A stretch of DNA of 64,000 bases from Bacteroidia bacterium (GTDB lineage: Bacteria; Bacteroidota; Bacteroidia; J057), in NCBI GenBank assembly GCA_030430205.1, contig JAUIGE010000001.1:372001-436000 (forward strand). Direction: 5' to 3'. The notes under the pieces are model-generated. The model saw only the letters and a program-made list of their open reading frames with translations, searched no databases and was not told where the DNA came from. Position 1 is the stretch's first letter. Every line of letters starts with the position of its first letter. The translations under genes and the position numbers were made by a program. This document shows positions 49,237 to 58,448 of this stretch, one piece after another.

Positions 49237-52200
49237 TAGATTCTTCTAATTTTTTGTAGTACTGCTCTATCAATTTAATAAAATCACTGGAGTATTCCAG
49301 CTGGTTTGACTTGAGTAGTTCCTGTCTCAATTTGTTTTTGTACTCTTCCTCAGAAAGTTTTTCCGGGCTTTTTCGCTCATCGACAAAGCCTGATTTGGAC
49401 TCTCTTTTTTCATCAAGGTCACGCTCTCTGATGGCTTTATCAGAATGTAACAAACGAGTCAGAATCTTTTTCTGGCGTTCTATGGTCTCTTTTGTCAGCA
49501 TTTTCTTGAGCAACTCCTGCTCTGTCTCCTCCATATCTTCCATCACTTTTCCCATGTCTCCCAGGCCTTTTCCCCCTTCTTCCTGTATCTTTTGGTGGGC
49601 TTCTTTTAAGGCTTTGCGAATAGCTTCCTGCTGCGCAGCCATCTGAGCCAGTTTACCTGGGTCCATGCCTCCCTTTCCTTGCCCCCCTTTCATCATCTGC
49701 ATCATTTGCTCATTGAGCTGCTGTTGCTGCTGAATCATCTTCTCCATACCTTCCCCAGAGGAACCCGGTTTCGGGCACATCCCCTGCCCTTGCATGGCAC
49801 TCATCATCTGCTGCTGTATCTGCTTCATCACTTCAGAGAGCATATTCGCCAGCTCATTGATGCTGGTCATCGCCGTCTGCTGGTGATAGTTGATCATCGG
49901 AATCTGCTTATTGCGGAAAAACTCCTGAGATTTTTTCATGTTCTCAGTGATGTTTTTCGTCTCATCCAGAACCTTTTTCTCTATCTGAAACACCTTCTTA
50001 GCCAGGGCTTCCAGGCTATCTTTTACCAGCCCCATATCATCCTGAAGCTTCTTCTGGCCTTGTCCCTTTTCCTTTAGAACGGGGTCGCCATACTTCAGGC
50101 TCTTGACTTCATCACGTAAATCTTCCTGGTCAAATGACAGCTTCAATAAGTTTTCGAGAAGCTCACGAAGGTTCTCCAGGTTTTGCTGATCCTGCTGCTG
50201 CTGCATATCCATTTGCATTCCAGACAACTGCTCAGACATCTCCTGCATCTTTTGCTTCGCATCTTTTTGCTTTTGAGAAGCACTGCTTTTAGAGGATTTT
50301 GATTGACTCTTTTTGCCTTCCTGGCTCTTTTCAGACGCATCTTTCAACTGCTCAGAAGCATCTTTCATATCCTCTTTTGCCTCATCTCCCTTCTTATTGA
50401 TGTCATCCATTTTCTCCTTATCAGGCGTCTTCGTCTCTTCTTTCATCTTATTCAACTCCTCCAAATCCTTCTGGATTTCCTCCATCTGCTTCTCCAATTC
50501 TTTCTGACGCTCTGCATTTTTCTCTAAGCCTTCATTATCCTTTGGATCTGTATTCTCTGTCTTTTCATTCAGGTTTTCCTGCTTGGCTTCGAGATTTTCA
50601 AGCTTATTTCTGATTTCATCTATCTTGGCTTGTACCTCCAATTGCTTCAGCAATTCAAGTGTCCGCTCCAGGCTTTTCTGGATTTCTTCATCACTCATCT
50701 CCAGGTTTTCCAACTGCTCTTTGATCGCTTCGGGATCAAGTTCTTCCATCTCCTCCTGCATCTTCTTGAGCATTTCTTCGACCTTGGTGTCCTTGAGTTT
50801 TTCCATAAACTCATTGAGCTGCTCGTATTTCTCAAGCGTTTGCTCTGAGATCATTTGGTTCTTTTCAAGCTCTTCTTTGGTTTCTTCAAACTTCTTTTGC
50901 GCATCTTCTATCTGCTTCATCATGTCCTCATGCTCCTTGATCATCTTTTGAAGCTGCTTCTTATCATCAAAAGAAAGCTGTTTTTTATCAAGTAGCTCGC
51001 GCTGAAATTTCTTGTACTGCTCCTTAAGGTCTTCGGACTTGCGCTTGAGGTTTTCAAGGTCGTCTTTGACATCATCCTGCTTGGCAGCCAGTTCATCATA
51101 CTTATCATCCAGGGTAGGATATATAACTTTGAAAGTGGCGCTGGTACTTGCCTTTGCACCTGATACCCCATCATTGTCCCAAACCTTGATATAGTATTCC
51201 AACTCATCTCCTTCCCGCAATCCCAATTCAGTCAGGTCAACCAGGTAATTGAGTGGCTGGAGTAAAGTCTTCTTTTGTATTTTCAAGGCATATTCCTTGT
51301 AAGAAGTAGAGACATCATTCTCCCCACCTGACTTGGTGAATCGGTAGAACAGGCTCATTTTGGTGAAACCAAAGTCATCGGCAATCTCCAACTCCAGCGG
51401 CATGCTGGGGTCAAGATCAACGAGAAAATCGTTGTTGGGAGAAAATACATATACAGATGGATAGCGATCCAGCAGCACATCTGCACGGTACTTGACCGTG
51501 TCAATATTGGATATGCCTTCTGATGAATTCAGGGAAATAAAATATTCCAGGTTATCCATCAGGCGATGGTTATAGCGGAACATTTCTGCATTTTCCTGAA
51601 GTTTAAATGGCTGAACAGATTTGTCAATATCATTGACCAGAAAAGCTTCAGAAAGGGCACCTTGTGGTTCCATCTCCCAGCTGATGCTGCTGCCTTTGAT
51701 GGCTTTGAAATCTCCCACATTATCTTCCAGCACTTCTGATCCCAAGCCTGTATATGCGGGGTAATTTATCTTAATTTTGAATTTTTTAATAAATGGTCTT
51801 TTCAGTACTTTGATATTATACTGATCAAAATCAACTCGCTCAAAAGCGGGATTGGTGACATAGAAAGAGAAGTCTTCCTTCAGATCAGAAAGCACATAGG
51901 AAAAGGAAGCATTGGATTCCTTCTCCAGGGTATAATCCAGAAACTGGGTTTCTGAAGATTTTTTCATGTAGATGAAAAGCTCTTCAGGAAGTTCACGGCC
52001 TTCCACTTTTACCTCTACTTTATAGTCCTGTCCGGCAACCATCTCTGAGGGAACCTCAGTAAGGATAACAGTGAAAGATGCCGGTGGCACAAAGTCATCC
52101 TTATAATTGATCAGGTGGGCCGCACTGGAGCTTAGCAGGTCTTTATCTGCCAGGTAAGTCATTCCGAAGAACAGGAAAGGAATCAATAACAACAACAAAT

Positions 52201-52657
52201 ATTTGCGGTTCACATTGAGGTTGATCGCACGGCTCAAAGGAACAGGGGCAATTTCTGCCGCTTTTTGATCTACAGCTGCCAAAGCCAGCTGATTGTCTCG
52301 CTGGCTGCTTCTCAGTTGAAGCAGGTTAATGAGTTTGTCATTGATGTTGGGAAAATAGTTTTTGACCATCCCAGCGATCTGGAAGTCAGATATGGTCTTA
52401 GACAAGCTTAAGAGCTTGCTTAAGGGCCAAAGGACCATAAAGCCAAGGGTCAATAGGAATATACCTCCAAGGCCAAATACGATGCCCGTACGCACGCCTG
52501 AGGAAAAGCCAAAAAGGCCTTCACTCAAAAGTGCGACAAAAATCATCGAACTAAAGAGCAAAAGAAGGATCAAACTCCCCCGCAGAATCTTGTCTGTGTA
52601 GTACTTCTTTCTGAAGTTCTGAAGTTGTTGATCAAGTTGTGATGTTGATTGATTCAT
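49229..52657 (-). CDS. DUF4175 membrane protein with long coiled coil
   Basis: A 1142-residue protein. Two N-terminal TM helices (about 25-90) and a third near 155-172 anchor an extracytoplasmic Ig-like region (about 190-500) with Bacteroidota DUF4175 hallmarks. A coiled coil of more than 350 residues, rich in Lys/Glu/Asp (about 510-880), follows, then a Gln/Met-rich segment (LNEQMMQMMKGGQGKGGMDP). The C-terminal segment has ETEQELLKKMLTKETIERQK. The family is conserved across Bacteroidota; its exact role is not established. It is coupled to the RsbW-like gene by an 8-base overlap. Confidence 0.9.
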   Translation of the reverse strand: MNQSTSQLDQQLQNFRKKYYTDKILRGSLILLLLFSSMIFVALLSEGLFGFSSGVRTGIVFGLGGIFLLTLGFMVLWPLSKLLSLSKTISDFQIAGMVKNYFPNINDKLINLLQLRSSQRDNQLALAAVDQKAAEIAPVPLSRAINLNVNRKYLLLLLIPFLFFGMTYLADKDLLSSSAAHLINYKDDFVPPASFTVILTEVPSEMVAGQDYKVEVKVEGRELPEELFIYMKKSSETQFLDYTLEKESNASFSYVLSDLKEDFSFYVTNPAFERVDFDQYNIKVLKRPFIKKFKIKINYPAYTGLGSEVLEDNVGDFKAIKGSSISWEMEPQGALSEAFLVNDIDKSVQPFKLQENAEMFRYNHRLMDNLEYFISLNSSEGISNIDTVKYRADVLLDRYPSVYVFSPNNDFLVDLDPSMPLELEIADDFGFTKMSLFYRFTKSGGENDVSTSYKEYALKIQKKTLLQPLNYLVDLTELGLREGDELEYYIKVWDNDGVSGAKASTSATFKVIYPTLDDKYDELAAKQDDVKDDLENLKRKSEDLKEQYKKFQRELLDKKQLSFDDKKQLQKMIKEHEDMMKQIEDAQKKFEETKEELEKNQMISEQTLEKYEQLNEFMEKLKDTKVEEMLKKMQEEMEELDPEAIKEQLENLEMSDEEIQKSLERTLELLKQLEVQAKIDEIRNKLENLEAKQENLNEKTENTDPKDNEGLEKNAERQKELEKQMEEIQKDLEELNKMKEETKTPDKEKMDDINKKGDEAKEDMKDASEQLKDASEKSQEGKKSQSKSSKSSASQKQKDAKQKMQEMSEQLSGMQMDMQQQQDQQNLENLRELLENLLKLSFDQEDLRDEVKSLKYGDPVLKEKGQGQKKLQDDMGLVKDSLEALAKKVFQIEKKVLDETKNITENMKKSQEFFRNKQIPMINYHQQTAMTSINELANMLSEVMKQIQQQMMSAMQGQGMCPKPGSSGEGMEKMIQQQQQLNEQMMQMMKGGQGKGGMDPGKLAQMAAQQEAIRKALKEAHQKIQEEGGKGLGDMGKVMEDMEETEQELLKKMLTKETIERQKKILTRLLHSDKAIRERDLDEKRESKSGFVDERKSPEKLSEEEYKNKLRQELLKSNQLEYSSDFIKLIEQYYKKLEESNE

Positions 52658-52790
52658 GGTAAGTGCGAATTACCCAGCTGTATTAATAATAAAAAAATGT
52701 AAATCTGTAAGCCTCAGCCCATTCTTGCTTTTTACGTAGACCCCTAATAGGAAGGTTTTGTTGCAAAAATCAATTTTAAAACAATTTTGC

Positions 52791-53561
52791 CTATAAATCC
52801 ATGCTCAGCTTAATCGGACAATGGTCAGAATGTTTCACCTGATCCAGAATTTCCGCTCCCTTACACTTTTCCTCCAGGCTTTTTGTGAGCATTTGGTAGT
52901 CAATCCTCCAGCCTTTGTTATTTGCCCGGGCATTGGCCCGGTAACTCCACCAGCTGTATCGATCCGGTGTTTCGGGATGGTGTAAGCGGAAAGAATCCAC
53001 AAATCCCATATCCAAAAACTTACTCACCCACTCCCGCTCATGCGGCAAAAAGCCTGAACTCGTTTTGTTTCTCACCGGATCATGAATATCTATCGGACGA
53101 TGGCAAATGTTATAATCACCCGATATGATAAGATTGGGAAAAGTTTTTTTCAAATTCTCGATATAAACATAAAAATCTTCCAGAAAATCCTCTTTAATCG
53201 CCTGTCTATGGTCTCCACTGGAGCCCGAAGGGATATATACGCTGATAATCGAAAAATTATCATAATCAGCTCTCAGGATGCGTCCTTCCAGGTCATATTT
53301 TTCCATTCCACTGCCTACTTCGACATGCTTAGGCTTTTCCTTTGTAAAAATTGCCACCCCACTATAGCCTTTCTTTTCTGCTGAATGCCAATATGTATGG
53401 TAGCCTTCAGGTTGGAGAAAGCTTTCATCTAACTGGTCTGGCTGAGCTTTGGTTTCCTGCAAACAAAGAATATCCGGACTTTCCTGCTGTAGCCATTCAA
53501 AAAAATCTTTTTTGGCGGCAGCCCGGATGCCATTAACATTGTAAGAGATGATTTTTTTCAT
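52791..53561 (-). CDS. xthA: Exodeoxyribonuclease III (AP endonuclease family)
   Basis: A 256-residue member of the exonuclease III family, which removes nucleotides at 3' ends and cuts at abasic sites in base-excision repair. All motifs are present: IISYNVNGIRAA (Asn), LQETKAQ (metal-binding Glu), SVYIPSG (Tyr), IISGDYNICH (Asp-x-Asn), WRIDYQM, and the terminal VKHSDHCPI with the catalytic Asp-His. The ATG at 53561 gives the standard N-terminus MKKIISYNVNG. Confidence 0.95.
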   Translation of the reverse strand: MKKIISYNVNGIRAAAKKDFFEWLQQESPDILCLQETKAQPDQLDESFLQPEGYHTYWHSAEKKGYSGVAIFTKEKPKHVEVGSGMEKYDLEGRILRADYDNFSIISVYIPSGSSGDHRQAIKEDFLEDFYVYIENLKKTFPNLIISGDYNICHRPIDIHDPVRNKTSSGFLPHEREWVSKFLDMGFVDSFRLHHPETPDRYSWWSYRANARANNKGWRIDYQMLTKSLEEKCKGAEILDQVKHSDHCPIKLSMDL

Positions 53562-53718
53562 AGAAAATTGAAAAATACTTGACCAAATTTAAAGGTATAA
53601 AACTTCAGTTACTATTTTCACTTTATCAGTCAAAAAAGCCAGACTGCACTTTCGGCATACATCAAGCGTTTTTAAATTTGGCCGATAGCTTTTGCAATGA
53701 ATTTTTAACACAAATTGT

Positions 53719-54177
53719 ATGAAAATCAAAGAATCCCTTGTCTGTAGCATTCTGCTCCTCTTCGCTCAATTTCTTTTTTCTCAAACTGCTGCCCAAACTC
53801 CTGTAGGAAAGTGGAAAACGATTGACGATGAGACCCATAAAGCCAAGTCTGTTGTCGAAATTACCAAAGATTCAAACGGAAAACTCCATGGCAAGGTAAT
53901 CCAACTATTTCGCGAACCAGACGAGGACCAGGATCCTATTTGTGACGAATGTTCCGGTGACAAAAAAGACCAAAAAATCATTGGGATGGAAATCCTTTGG
54001 GACCTTAAATGGGACAAAGACGACCAGGATTGGCAGGGAGGCGATATCATGGATCCTGATAATGGAAAGACCTATGATTGCTACATCAGCCTGGAAAACG
54101 CAGATAAGCTCAAAGTAAGAGGCTATATCGGCTTTTCTCTTTTTGGTCGTACACAATACTGGCACAGGGTCAAATAA
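53719..54177 (+). CDS. DUF2147 secreted protein
   Basis: A 152-residue protein with a signal peptide (SILLLFAQFLFSQ). The body begins TPVGKWKTIDDETHKAKSVV, with KLHGKVIQLF and DCYISLENADKLKVRGYIGF later, the layout of DUF2147: lipocalin-like beta proteins of unknown function common in Bacteroidota and Proteobacteria. Three cysteines (two in CDEC) are unusual and might bind metal, which is a guess. It is convergent with thiL. No hint of substrate from context. Confidence 0.9.
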   Translation: MKIKESLVCSILLLFAQFLFSQTAAQTPVGKWKTIDDETHKAKSVVEITKDSNGKLHGKVIQLFREPDEDQDPICDECSGDKKDQKIIGMEILWDLKWDKDDQDWQGGDIMDPDNGKTYDCYISLENADKLKVRGYIGFSLFGRTQYWHRVK

Positions 54178-54200
54178 CAGCAAGTAAGCTTCTCGCCTCT

Positions 54201-55235
54201 CTATCCATTCTCCCCCCTAAAATGATCCCAACCCTGAGCCTCAACATCAGCTATGCCACCTGTATCCAGTAAAATCTGGATTTGCTTTTCATCCGGGGTG
54301 ATTTTCCCGATAATATGAAAATTGCCCGATGATTTCACTTTATCATAATCCTTCAAGGGAAGGGTAAACATCAACTCATAATCTTCTCCTCCATTCAAAG
54401 CGAAAGTGGTAGCTCCAATTTGGAACTCCTCAGCCACTTTAAGTGTCTGATAGTCAAGGTTTAACTTGTTTGCATAGATCAAAGCACCTACTTTGCTTTG
54501 GTGGCAAATATGGTGTAACTCACTGGCGATACCATCGCTCACATCGATCATAGCCGAAGGCCTGACGCCCATCTCCCGCAGCTCCTGGATGATATCCCCC
54601 CGAGGTTCAGGCTTCAACTGTCTTGCCACCACATAATCGTAATCAGAAAGATCCGGCTGCAATTCAGGATTGTTTACAAAAGAATTTTTTTCCCTCTCCA
54701 GCACCAGCAAGCCTGCATAGGCTGCTCCCGCATCTCCGCTGACGCAGATCAGGTCATTGGGCTGCGCGCCAGATCGATAGACGATCTCTTCTTCTTTGGC
54801 CTGGCCAAAGGCTGTTACCGAAATCACCAGTCCCTGCCTGGAACTGGTCGTATCTCCTCCCAGCAAATCAACATGATAGCGCTCGCAAGCGAGCTTGATG
54901 CCTTCGTACAACTCGTCGATCGCCTCGACGGTAAAGCGATTGCTGAAAGCAATCGAGACCGTGATCCCAAAAGGGACTGCATTCATCGCAAAGATGTCGC
55001 TGAGGTTGACCGCGACAGCCTTGTAGCCGAGATGGCGCAGCGGGGCATAAGAGAGATCGAAGTGCACGCCTTCGGCGAGCAGATCCGTGGTGTATACCTG
55101 CACCAGGCCATTCCCAATGGGAACCACGGCGGCATCGTCGCCTATGCCTTTGATCACCTGGTTGTGGGTGGTCTTAAATTTATTTTTGATTCGTTCGATC
55201 AGACCGAATTCTCCTAAGGTTGAAATGGGGGTCAT
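54201..55235 (-). CDS. thiL: Thiamine-monophosphate kinase ThiL
   Basis: ThiL phosphorylates thiamine monophosphate to the active diphosphate, using ATP. The 344-residue protein shows FGLIERI at the N-terminus, KGIGDDAAVVPIG (Mg/ATP site), TTDLLAEGVHFD, LLGGDTTSS (Mg), VSGDAGAAYAGL and AMIDVSDGIASEL. NGGEDYELMFT is the conserved C-terminal sequence. The length is close to the family norm of 320-340. It is monocistronic here; 116 bases upstream is the stop of a small membrane-protein gene with its own hairpin terminator. Confidence 0.95.
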   Translation of the reverse strand: MTPISTLGEFGLIERIKNKFKTTHNQVIKGIGDDAAVVPIGNGLVQVYTTDLLAEGVHFDLSYAPLRHLGYKAVAVNLSDIFAMNAVPFGITVSIAFSNRFTVEAIDELYEGIKLACERYHVDLLGGDTTSSRQGLVISVTAFGQAKEEEIVYRSGAQPNDLICVSGDAGAAYAGLLVLEREKNSFVNNPELQPDLSDYDYVVARQLKPEPRGDIIQELREMGVRPSAMIDVSDGIASELHHICHQSKVGALIYANKLNLDYQTLKVAEEFQIGATTFALNGGEDYELMFTLPLKDYDKVKSSGNFHIIGKITPDEKQIQILLDTGGIADVEAQGWDHFRGENG

Positions 55236-55274
55236 ATCGTATGTTTTAATTCACGGCATTCTCAAGGCCTAAAA

Positions 55275-55348
55275 AAAGGAAAAAATCCCCCTGAGAATCT
55301 TGTGGCTGCAAAACTGCAAGCCTTTGGGCTTACATCAAAATCTCAGGG
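55275..55348 (-). terminator. Terminator downstream of the 55.4-kb membrane-protein gene
   Basis: On the minus strand CCCTGAGA (55341-55348) pairs with TCTCAGGG (55289-55296), followed by GGATTTTTT. A smaller AAGCCCAAAGGCTT hairpin sits in the loop. It begins only a few bases after the stop codon at 55352. Confidence 0.65.
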
Positions 55349-55351
55349 CCT

Positions 55352-55762
55352 TTATTGGCCGGGAAGGGGCATGGTACCCAGGCTGCCTGGGGAGAAAAAT
55401 CCGATCAAAAGCCAAATAAGCATCAGTCCTAATGCCAGAATAAGGATAATGCTGCCTTGCTGACGGGATTCTTTTTCCTTCTCAGGAATCTGTTCAGCGA
55501 TTTTGCTGGAGAAAAGGCGATGTATCGCCAGGCTCAAACGGGCATTTACCAAAAAAATCAGGAGATAATAATAATCCAGCTTGAAAGTCTGGTCTGTAAA
55601 TTTCATCAACACATAACAGCCCAGCATCACAAGACAAATCGCAAACAGGTTCCCCCTTTCCAATCTCTTGAGCCTGCGGCTGTCTGATTCATATTTTTTC
55701 ACGCTCCACCTACCGCCGATCCAGCTTATACAAAGCAAAAGCACAAGGATAATCCAGTTCAT
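55352..55762 (-). CDS. Small hypothetical membrane protein
   Basis: A 136-residue protein from the ATG at 55762 (MNWIILVLLLCI). I preferred this start because the longer frame adds an atypical, Gln/Thr-rich stretch. Predicted TM helices: about 3-16, 40-58, 65-82 and 112-130, with a charged loop (KIAEQIPEKEKESRQQGS) between the last two. Ends PGSLGTMPLPGQ. No family recognised. It lies beside the putative oriC, is transcribed away from it, and has a hairpin terminator after the stop. Confidence 0.65.
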   Translation of the reverse strand: MNWIILVLLLCISWIGGRWSVKKYESDSRRLKRLERGNLFAICLVMLGCYVLMKFTDQTFKLDYYYLLIFLVNARLSLAIHRLFSSKIAEQIPEKEKESRQQGSIILILALGLMLIWLLIGFFSPGSLGTMPLPGQ

Positions 55763-55777
55763 TCTGTTATTTAGTTT

Positions 55778-55851
55778 GCAGTAGGCAGTTTCTGTTTGCA
55801 GCTGGTCTGCGATAGCATGAGGCAAGACTGCCTACTGCCCACCAGAAACTG
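55778..55851. repeat. Pair of inverted repeats in the leader of the small membrane-protein gene
   Basis: GCAGTAGGCAGT (55778-55789) is inverted at 55827-55838, and CAGTTTCTG (55786-55794) is inverted at 55843-55851. The two pairs interleave rather than nest, so the arms would compete or form a pseudoknot-like fold. Confidence 0.55.
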
Positions 55852-56503
55852 CTAACTGACCCAAGGGCAAAGTTACGGAAAAGCAGCCAATTCTCAGGCG
55901 GCATTTTCTGCGAAAAAGGGCTTTGAGAATCTCCTGCATAATCTCTCTCTGTACCTTAGCACAGGCGCTGAAATGAGAAGCCAGCAAAATCCCTTTTAAA
56001 TCTTCCTTCTTAATATCATTAATCTTCTTTTTTTATATAAATAAAGAATAGTAATACTAATGGAGCTGTGGATAATAGGGATAAGTTTTTGAATTTAGGC
56101 TTGACTTGGAAGTTGCCAAAAGGTTGTACACATAATATTTGCTCGCTATGGATTTAGAGCTTGTTCATTTTCAGGCATCTAAGATATCCTTTCCACATAT
56201 CCACAGAGTCCGTTGTTTATAGCTTTTGGGATAAAAGAAAAAAAAGAAATTGTGAATATCAGGATGACAAGTGGGGGCTTTTTCCCCAGCTATTATCCAC
56301 AAGCCTGAGCTATCCACGAAATCCACACTAATCCACATAGGTGTGGAAAGAGTTTATCCATAGTTGCCTTACTTTTTCCCCACTTATCCCCAATGACTGT
56401 TGAAAAGCTTTGGCTGAAAATCAGGCAGTTAAGAAAGTTATCATAAATGCTGTGGGAAATCGCATCGGGGCTTGATCGGGAGTAGAGTTTTGATATGAAG
56501 GGC
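55826..56503. other. oriC: Gene-free segment, putative chromosomal origin oriC
   Basis: No coding frame is convincing over about 680 bases. An AT-rich tract (about 56003-56062, including long T runs and TATATAAATAAAG) is followed by DnaA-box-like 9-mers. Perfect TTATCCACA sites are at 56067-56075 (minus) and 56293-56301 (plus). One-mismatch sites are at 56197-56205, 56329-56337, 56354-56362 and 56384-56392. Weaker ones are at 56124, 56189, 56251, 56310, 56319 and 56342. Such a density, next to an unwinding-type AT tract and 8 kb from two parS sites, is typical of oriC. Functional proof is not available. Confidence 0.75.
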
Positions 56504-57193
56504 TTAGTTCTTTTTCAACAAATAATCCCGTCGATACTCAGCATAAGGTAAATGTGCGGGTTGTTCAAATAGCTGAAATGTCAGGTCCAAATCCGCCGCG
56601 ATGCGCCGCATTTCGCCTTCTGACCAGAATTTTCCCATATCACTATTGCCAAGCAATAGCTTCACCCGGTAGCGAAAGCGGTCTTTCGCCCTGCTATAAT
56701 AGCGATTCAAATATTTGAAATCCGGCACATCTCCGATGAAGATCATCCCATCATCCTGAAGATATGGCAGCATGGCTGCAATGGTTTTTTTCCCTTTTGA
56801 GAAATTTTCAAAATATTGAAAAGAGAAGTAAAGGTTGATTTTGGTGAACTTTTGTTCAGCTGTGCAATAGTTCCCCTCTGAAACATCAGCTGCGCTGTAT
56901 TGGATATTGGGCGCGGCAAATTGTGCTTTTGCCTGTTTTATTTGCTGAGGCGAAATGTCGATGGCGACCACTTCCTGGCAATGCTGGCTGAGCCGATGGC
57001 TAAGTAAACCGTTGCCGCAGCAAAGGTCCAACAAACGGTCCGTCGGACCGAGTTCCAGTTTTGCCACGATGTGTTGGACGATATCGTCCAGGATTTGCTC
57101 GGAGAGCGTGATGCCGGATTTTATCCGGCCGACTTGTATTTGCGGATTGGAATGAAGAAGGGCCTGGCGATCCCAAAATTCTTTCCAGTTCAT
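56504..57193 (-). CDS. Class I SAM-dependent methyltransferase
   Basis: A 229-residue enzyme. SAM motif LLDLCCGNGLLSHRLSQHC (about 56-74), VVAIDISPQQI for the ribose acid, IQYSAADVSEG, and INLYFSFQYFENF in place of the motif IV of better-known families. The CCGNG glycine-rich loop and the ending (AHLPYAEYRRDYLLKKN) are typical of uncharacterised Bacteroidota methyltransferases. No substrate can be named. It lies next to oriC and 53 bases from the tatD gene on the same strand. Confidence 0.85.
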   Translation of the reverse strand: MNWKEFWDRQALLHSNPQIQVGRIKSGITLSEQILDDIVQHIVAKLELGPTDRLLDLCCGNGLLSHRLSQHCQEVVAIDISPQQIKQAKAQFAAPNIQYSAADVSEGNYCTAEQKFTKINLYFSFQYFENFSKGKKTIAAMLPYLQDDGMIFIGDVPDFKYLNRYYSRAKDRFRYRVKLLLGNSDMGKFWSEGEMRRIAADLDLTFQLFEQPAHLPYAEYRRDYLLKKN

Positions 57194-57246
57194 AGAATTG
57201 ATTAGCAGATGGGTAAATTAGCAGATGAGCAAATGTTTTCCATTTT

Positions 57247-58023
57247 CTAGATAAATAACTCTTTCGCATTTCGATTGGTAGCTGCCGCAACTTCGTCGTA
57301 AGTCATGCCTTTCAGCTCTGCAATTTTTGCGCAGACATATTGGGTATAACTGCTCTCATTTCGGCGGGGTTTGTCTTTGCGGTGGGGTTCGGGAGGAAGG
57401 TAAGGACTGTCCGTCTCCAAAATGATCATATCCAAATCCGCTTCTTTTACCATAGCCTGCACATCTTTTCGGTAAGTGACGATACCACCGATGCCGATAC
57501 TGAAATTGCCCAATTGCTGAATGCGCTCTACCTGCGCGATGTTTCCATCGAAACAATGAAGGACGCCTTTCAGGGAAGCATCATGATGCTTTTCGATCAT
57601 CACGATGGTTTCATCGATGGCGTCGCGTGCGTGCAGGATGATGGGGAGCGCCCGCTCTTTGGCCCAGTTGATTTGAATAGCAAGAGATTGCTTCTGAATA
57701 TCCAAAGTTGATTTGTCCCAATATAAATCCAAGCCCGTTTCGCCTATGGCGTGATAGGCGAAGCCTGAATTTTCAAAATTGCGTTTCAATTTTTCCAGTA
57801 CTTCTTCAAAATCAGCTTTCACGCTGGAAGGATGCAGGCCCATGGCCGGGAAGAAAAAGTCTCTGTCCTTTTCCACCAAATCATGCATGGCCTGAACAGA
57901 GTCCAGGTCAATATTGGGGAGGTAAACGGCTTCGAGCACCTCTTTGGCGCGGCTGATTACCTCGTCTATATCTGGATTAAATTTTGAAGAATATAAATGA
58001 GAATGGGTGTCTATTACTTTCAT
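57247..58023 (-). CDS. tatD: TatD family metal-dependent deoxyribonuclease
   Basis: A 258-residue TIM-barrel hydrolase. Metal-binding motif DTHSHLYS at the N-terminus; AIGETGLDLYWD (Glu and Asp ligands); LHARDA and VLHCFDG with the metal His residues; LETDSPYLPPEPHRKDKPRR near the C-terminus with the terminal Asp and the basic signature. The family shows 3'-5' exonuclease activity in DNA quality control. The ATG at 58023 gives the usual MKVIDTHSH; an ATG three codons upstream is also possible. It is followed by two small co-oriented genes upstream. Confidence 0.93.
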   Translation of the reverse strand: MKVIDTHSHLYSSKFNPDIDEVISRAKEVLEAVYLPNIDLDSVQAMHDLVEKDRDFFFPAMGLHPSSVKADFEEVLEKLKRNFENSGFAYHAIGETGLDLYWDKSTLDIQKQSLAIQINWAKERALPIILHARDAIDETIVMIEKHHDASLKGVLHCFDGNIAQVERIQQLGNFSIGIGGIVTYRKDVQAMVKEADLDMIILETDSPYLPPEPHRKDKPRRNESSYTQYVCAKIAELKGMTYDEVAAATNRNAKELFI

Positions 58024-58043
58024 GTGCAGCATTTTGCTGCAAA

Positions 58044-58418
58044 TTAGTGGCTTTTCTCTTCAGCAGGCAACCCCCTGAGAAATTCAGAGATTTCCAGCGG
58101 GGAATAGTAAATCAGATAAATCGCTGAAAGCGGCAGGAGGATCAGGGCGATGATGAGAAAGAAGCGGTAGAATTTTTTGTCGAAAGCCCAGTTTTTATAT
58201 GGAAAAACAGCCGCCAGAAATGACAGCAAAGTTGCGCCGGAAAAAACGGTAACAAAGAGAAAGAGAAAGCCTACTAACCAAACACCTGCAATTTGGGTGA
58301 GCATATAGTATTTTTTCGCTCCATGATGCAAAGGCATCCAGGCGACACTTCCCAATATCCACAGACCGAGCAGGTACCTGAGTAGGCTGAGATTCTGTTT
58401 TAAATAATTTTTTGACAT
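58044..58418 (-). CDS. Small hypothetical membrane protein
   Basis: A 124-residue protein with three predicted TM helices (LLRYLLGLWILGSVAWMP; AGVWLVGFLFLFVTVFSG; FYRFFLIIALILLPLSAIYL), then a short basic/acidic tail. No family recognised. It lies 20 bases upstream of tatD and 30 bases downstream of the next small gene, all on the minus strand, so it probably belongs to the coaD-tatD transcription unit. Confidence 0.7.
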   Translation of the reverse strand: MSKNYLKQNLSLLRYLLGLWILGSVAWMPLHHGAKKYYMLTQIAGVWLVGFLFLFVTVFSGATLLSFLAAVFPYKNWAFDKKFYRFFLIIALILLPLSAIYLIYYSPLEISEFLRGLPAEEKSH

Positions 58419-58448
58419 ATCGGGCTTTCTTTCCCAGTAGATGTGTAG

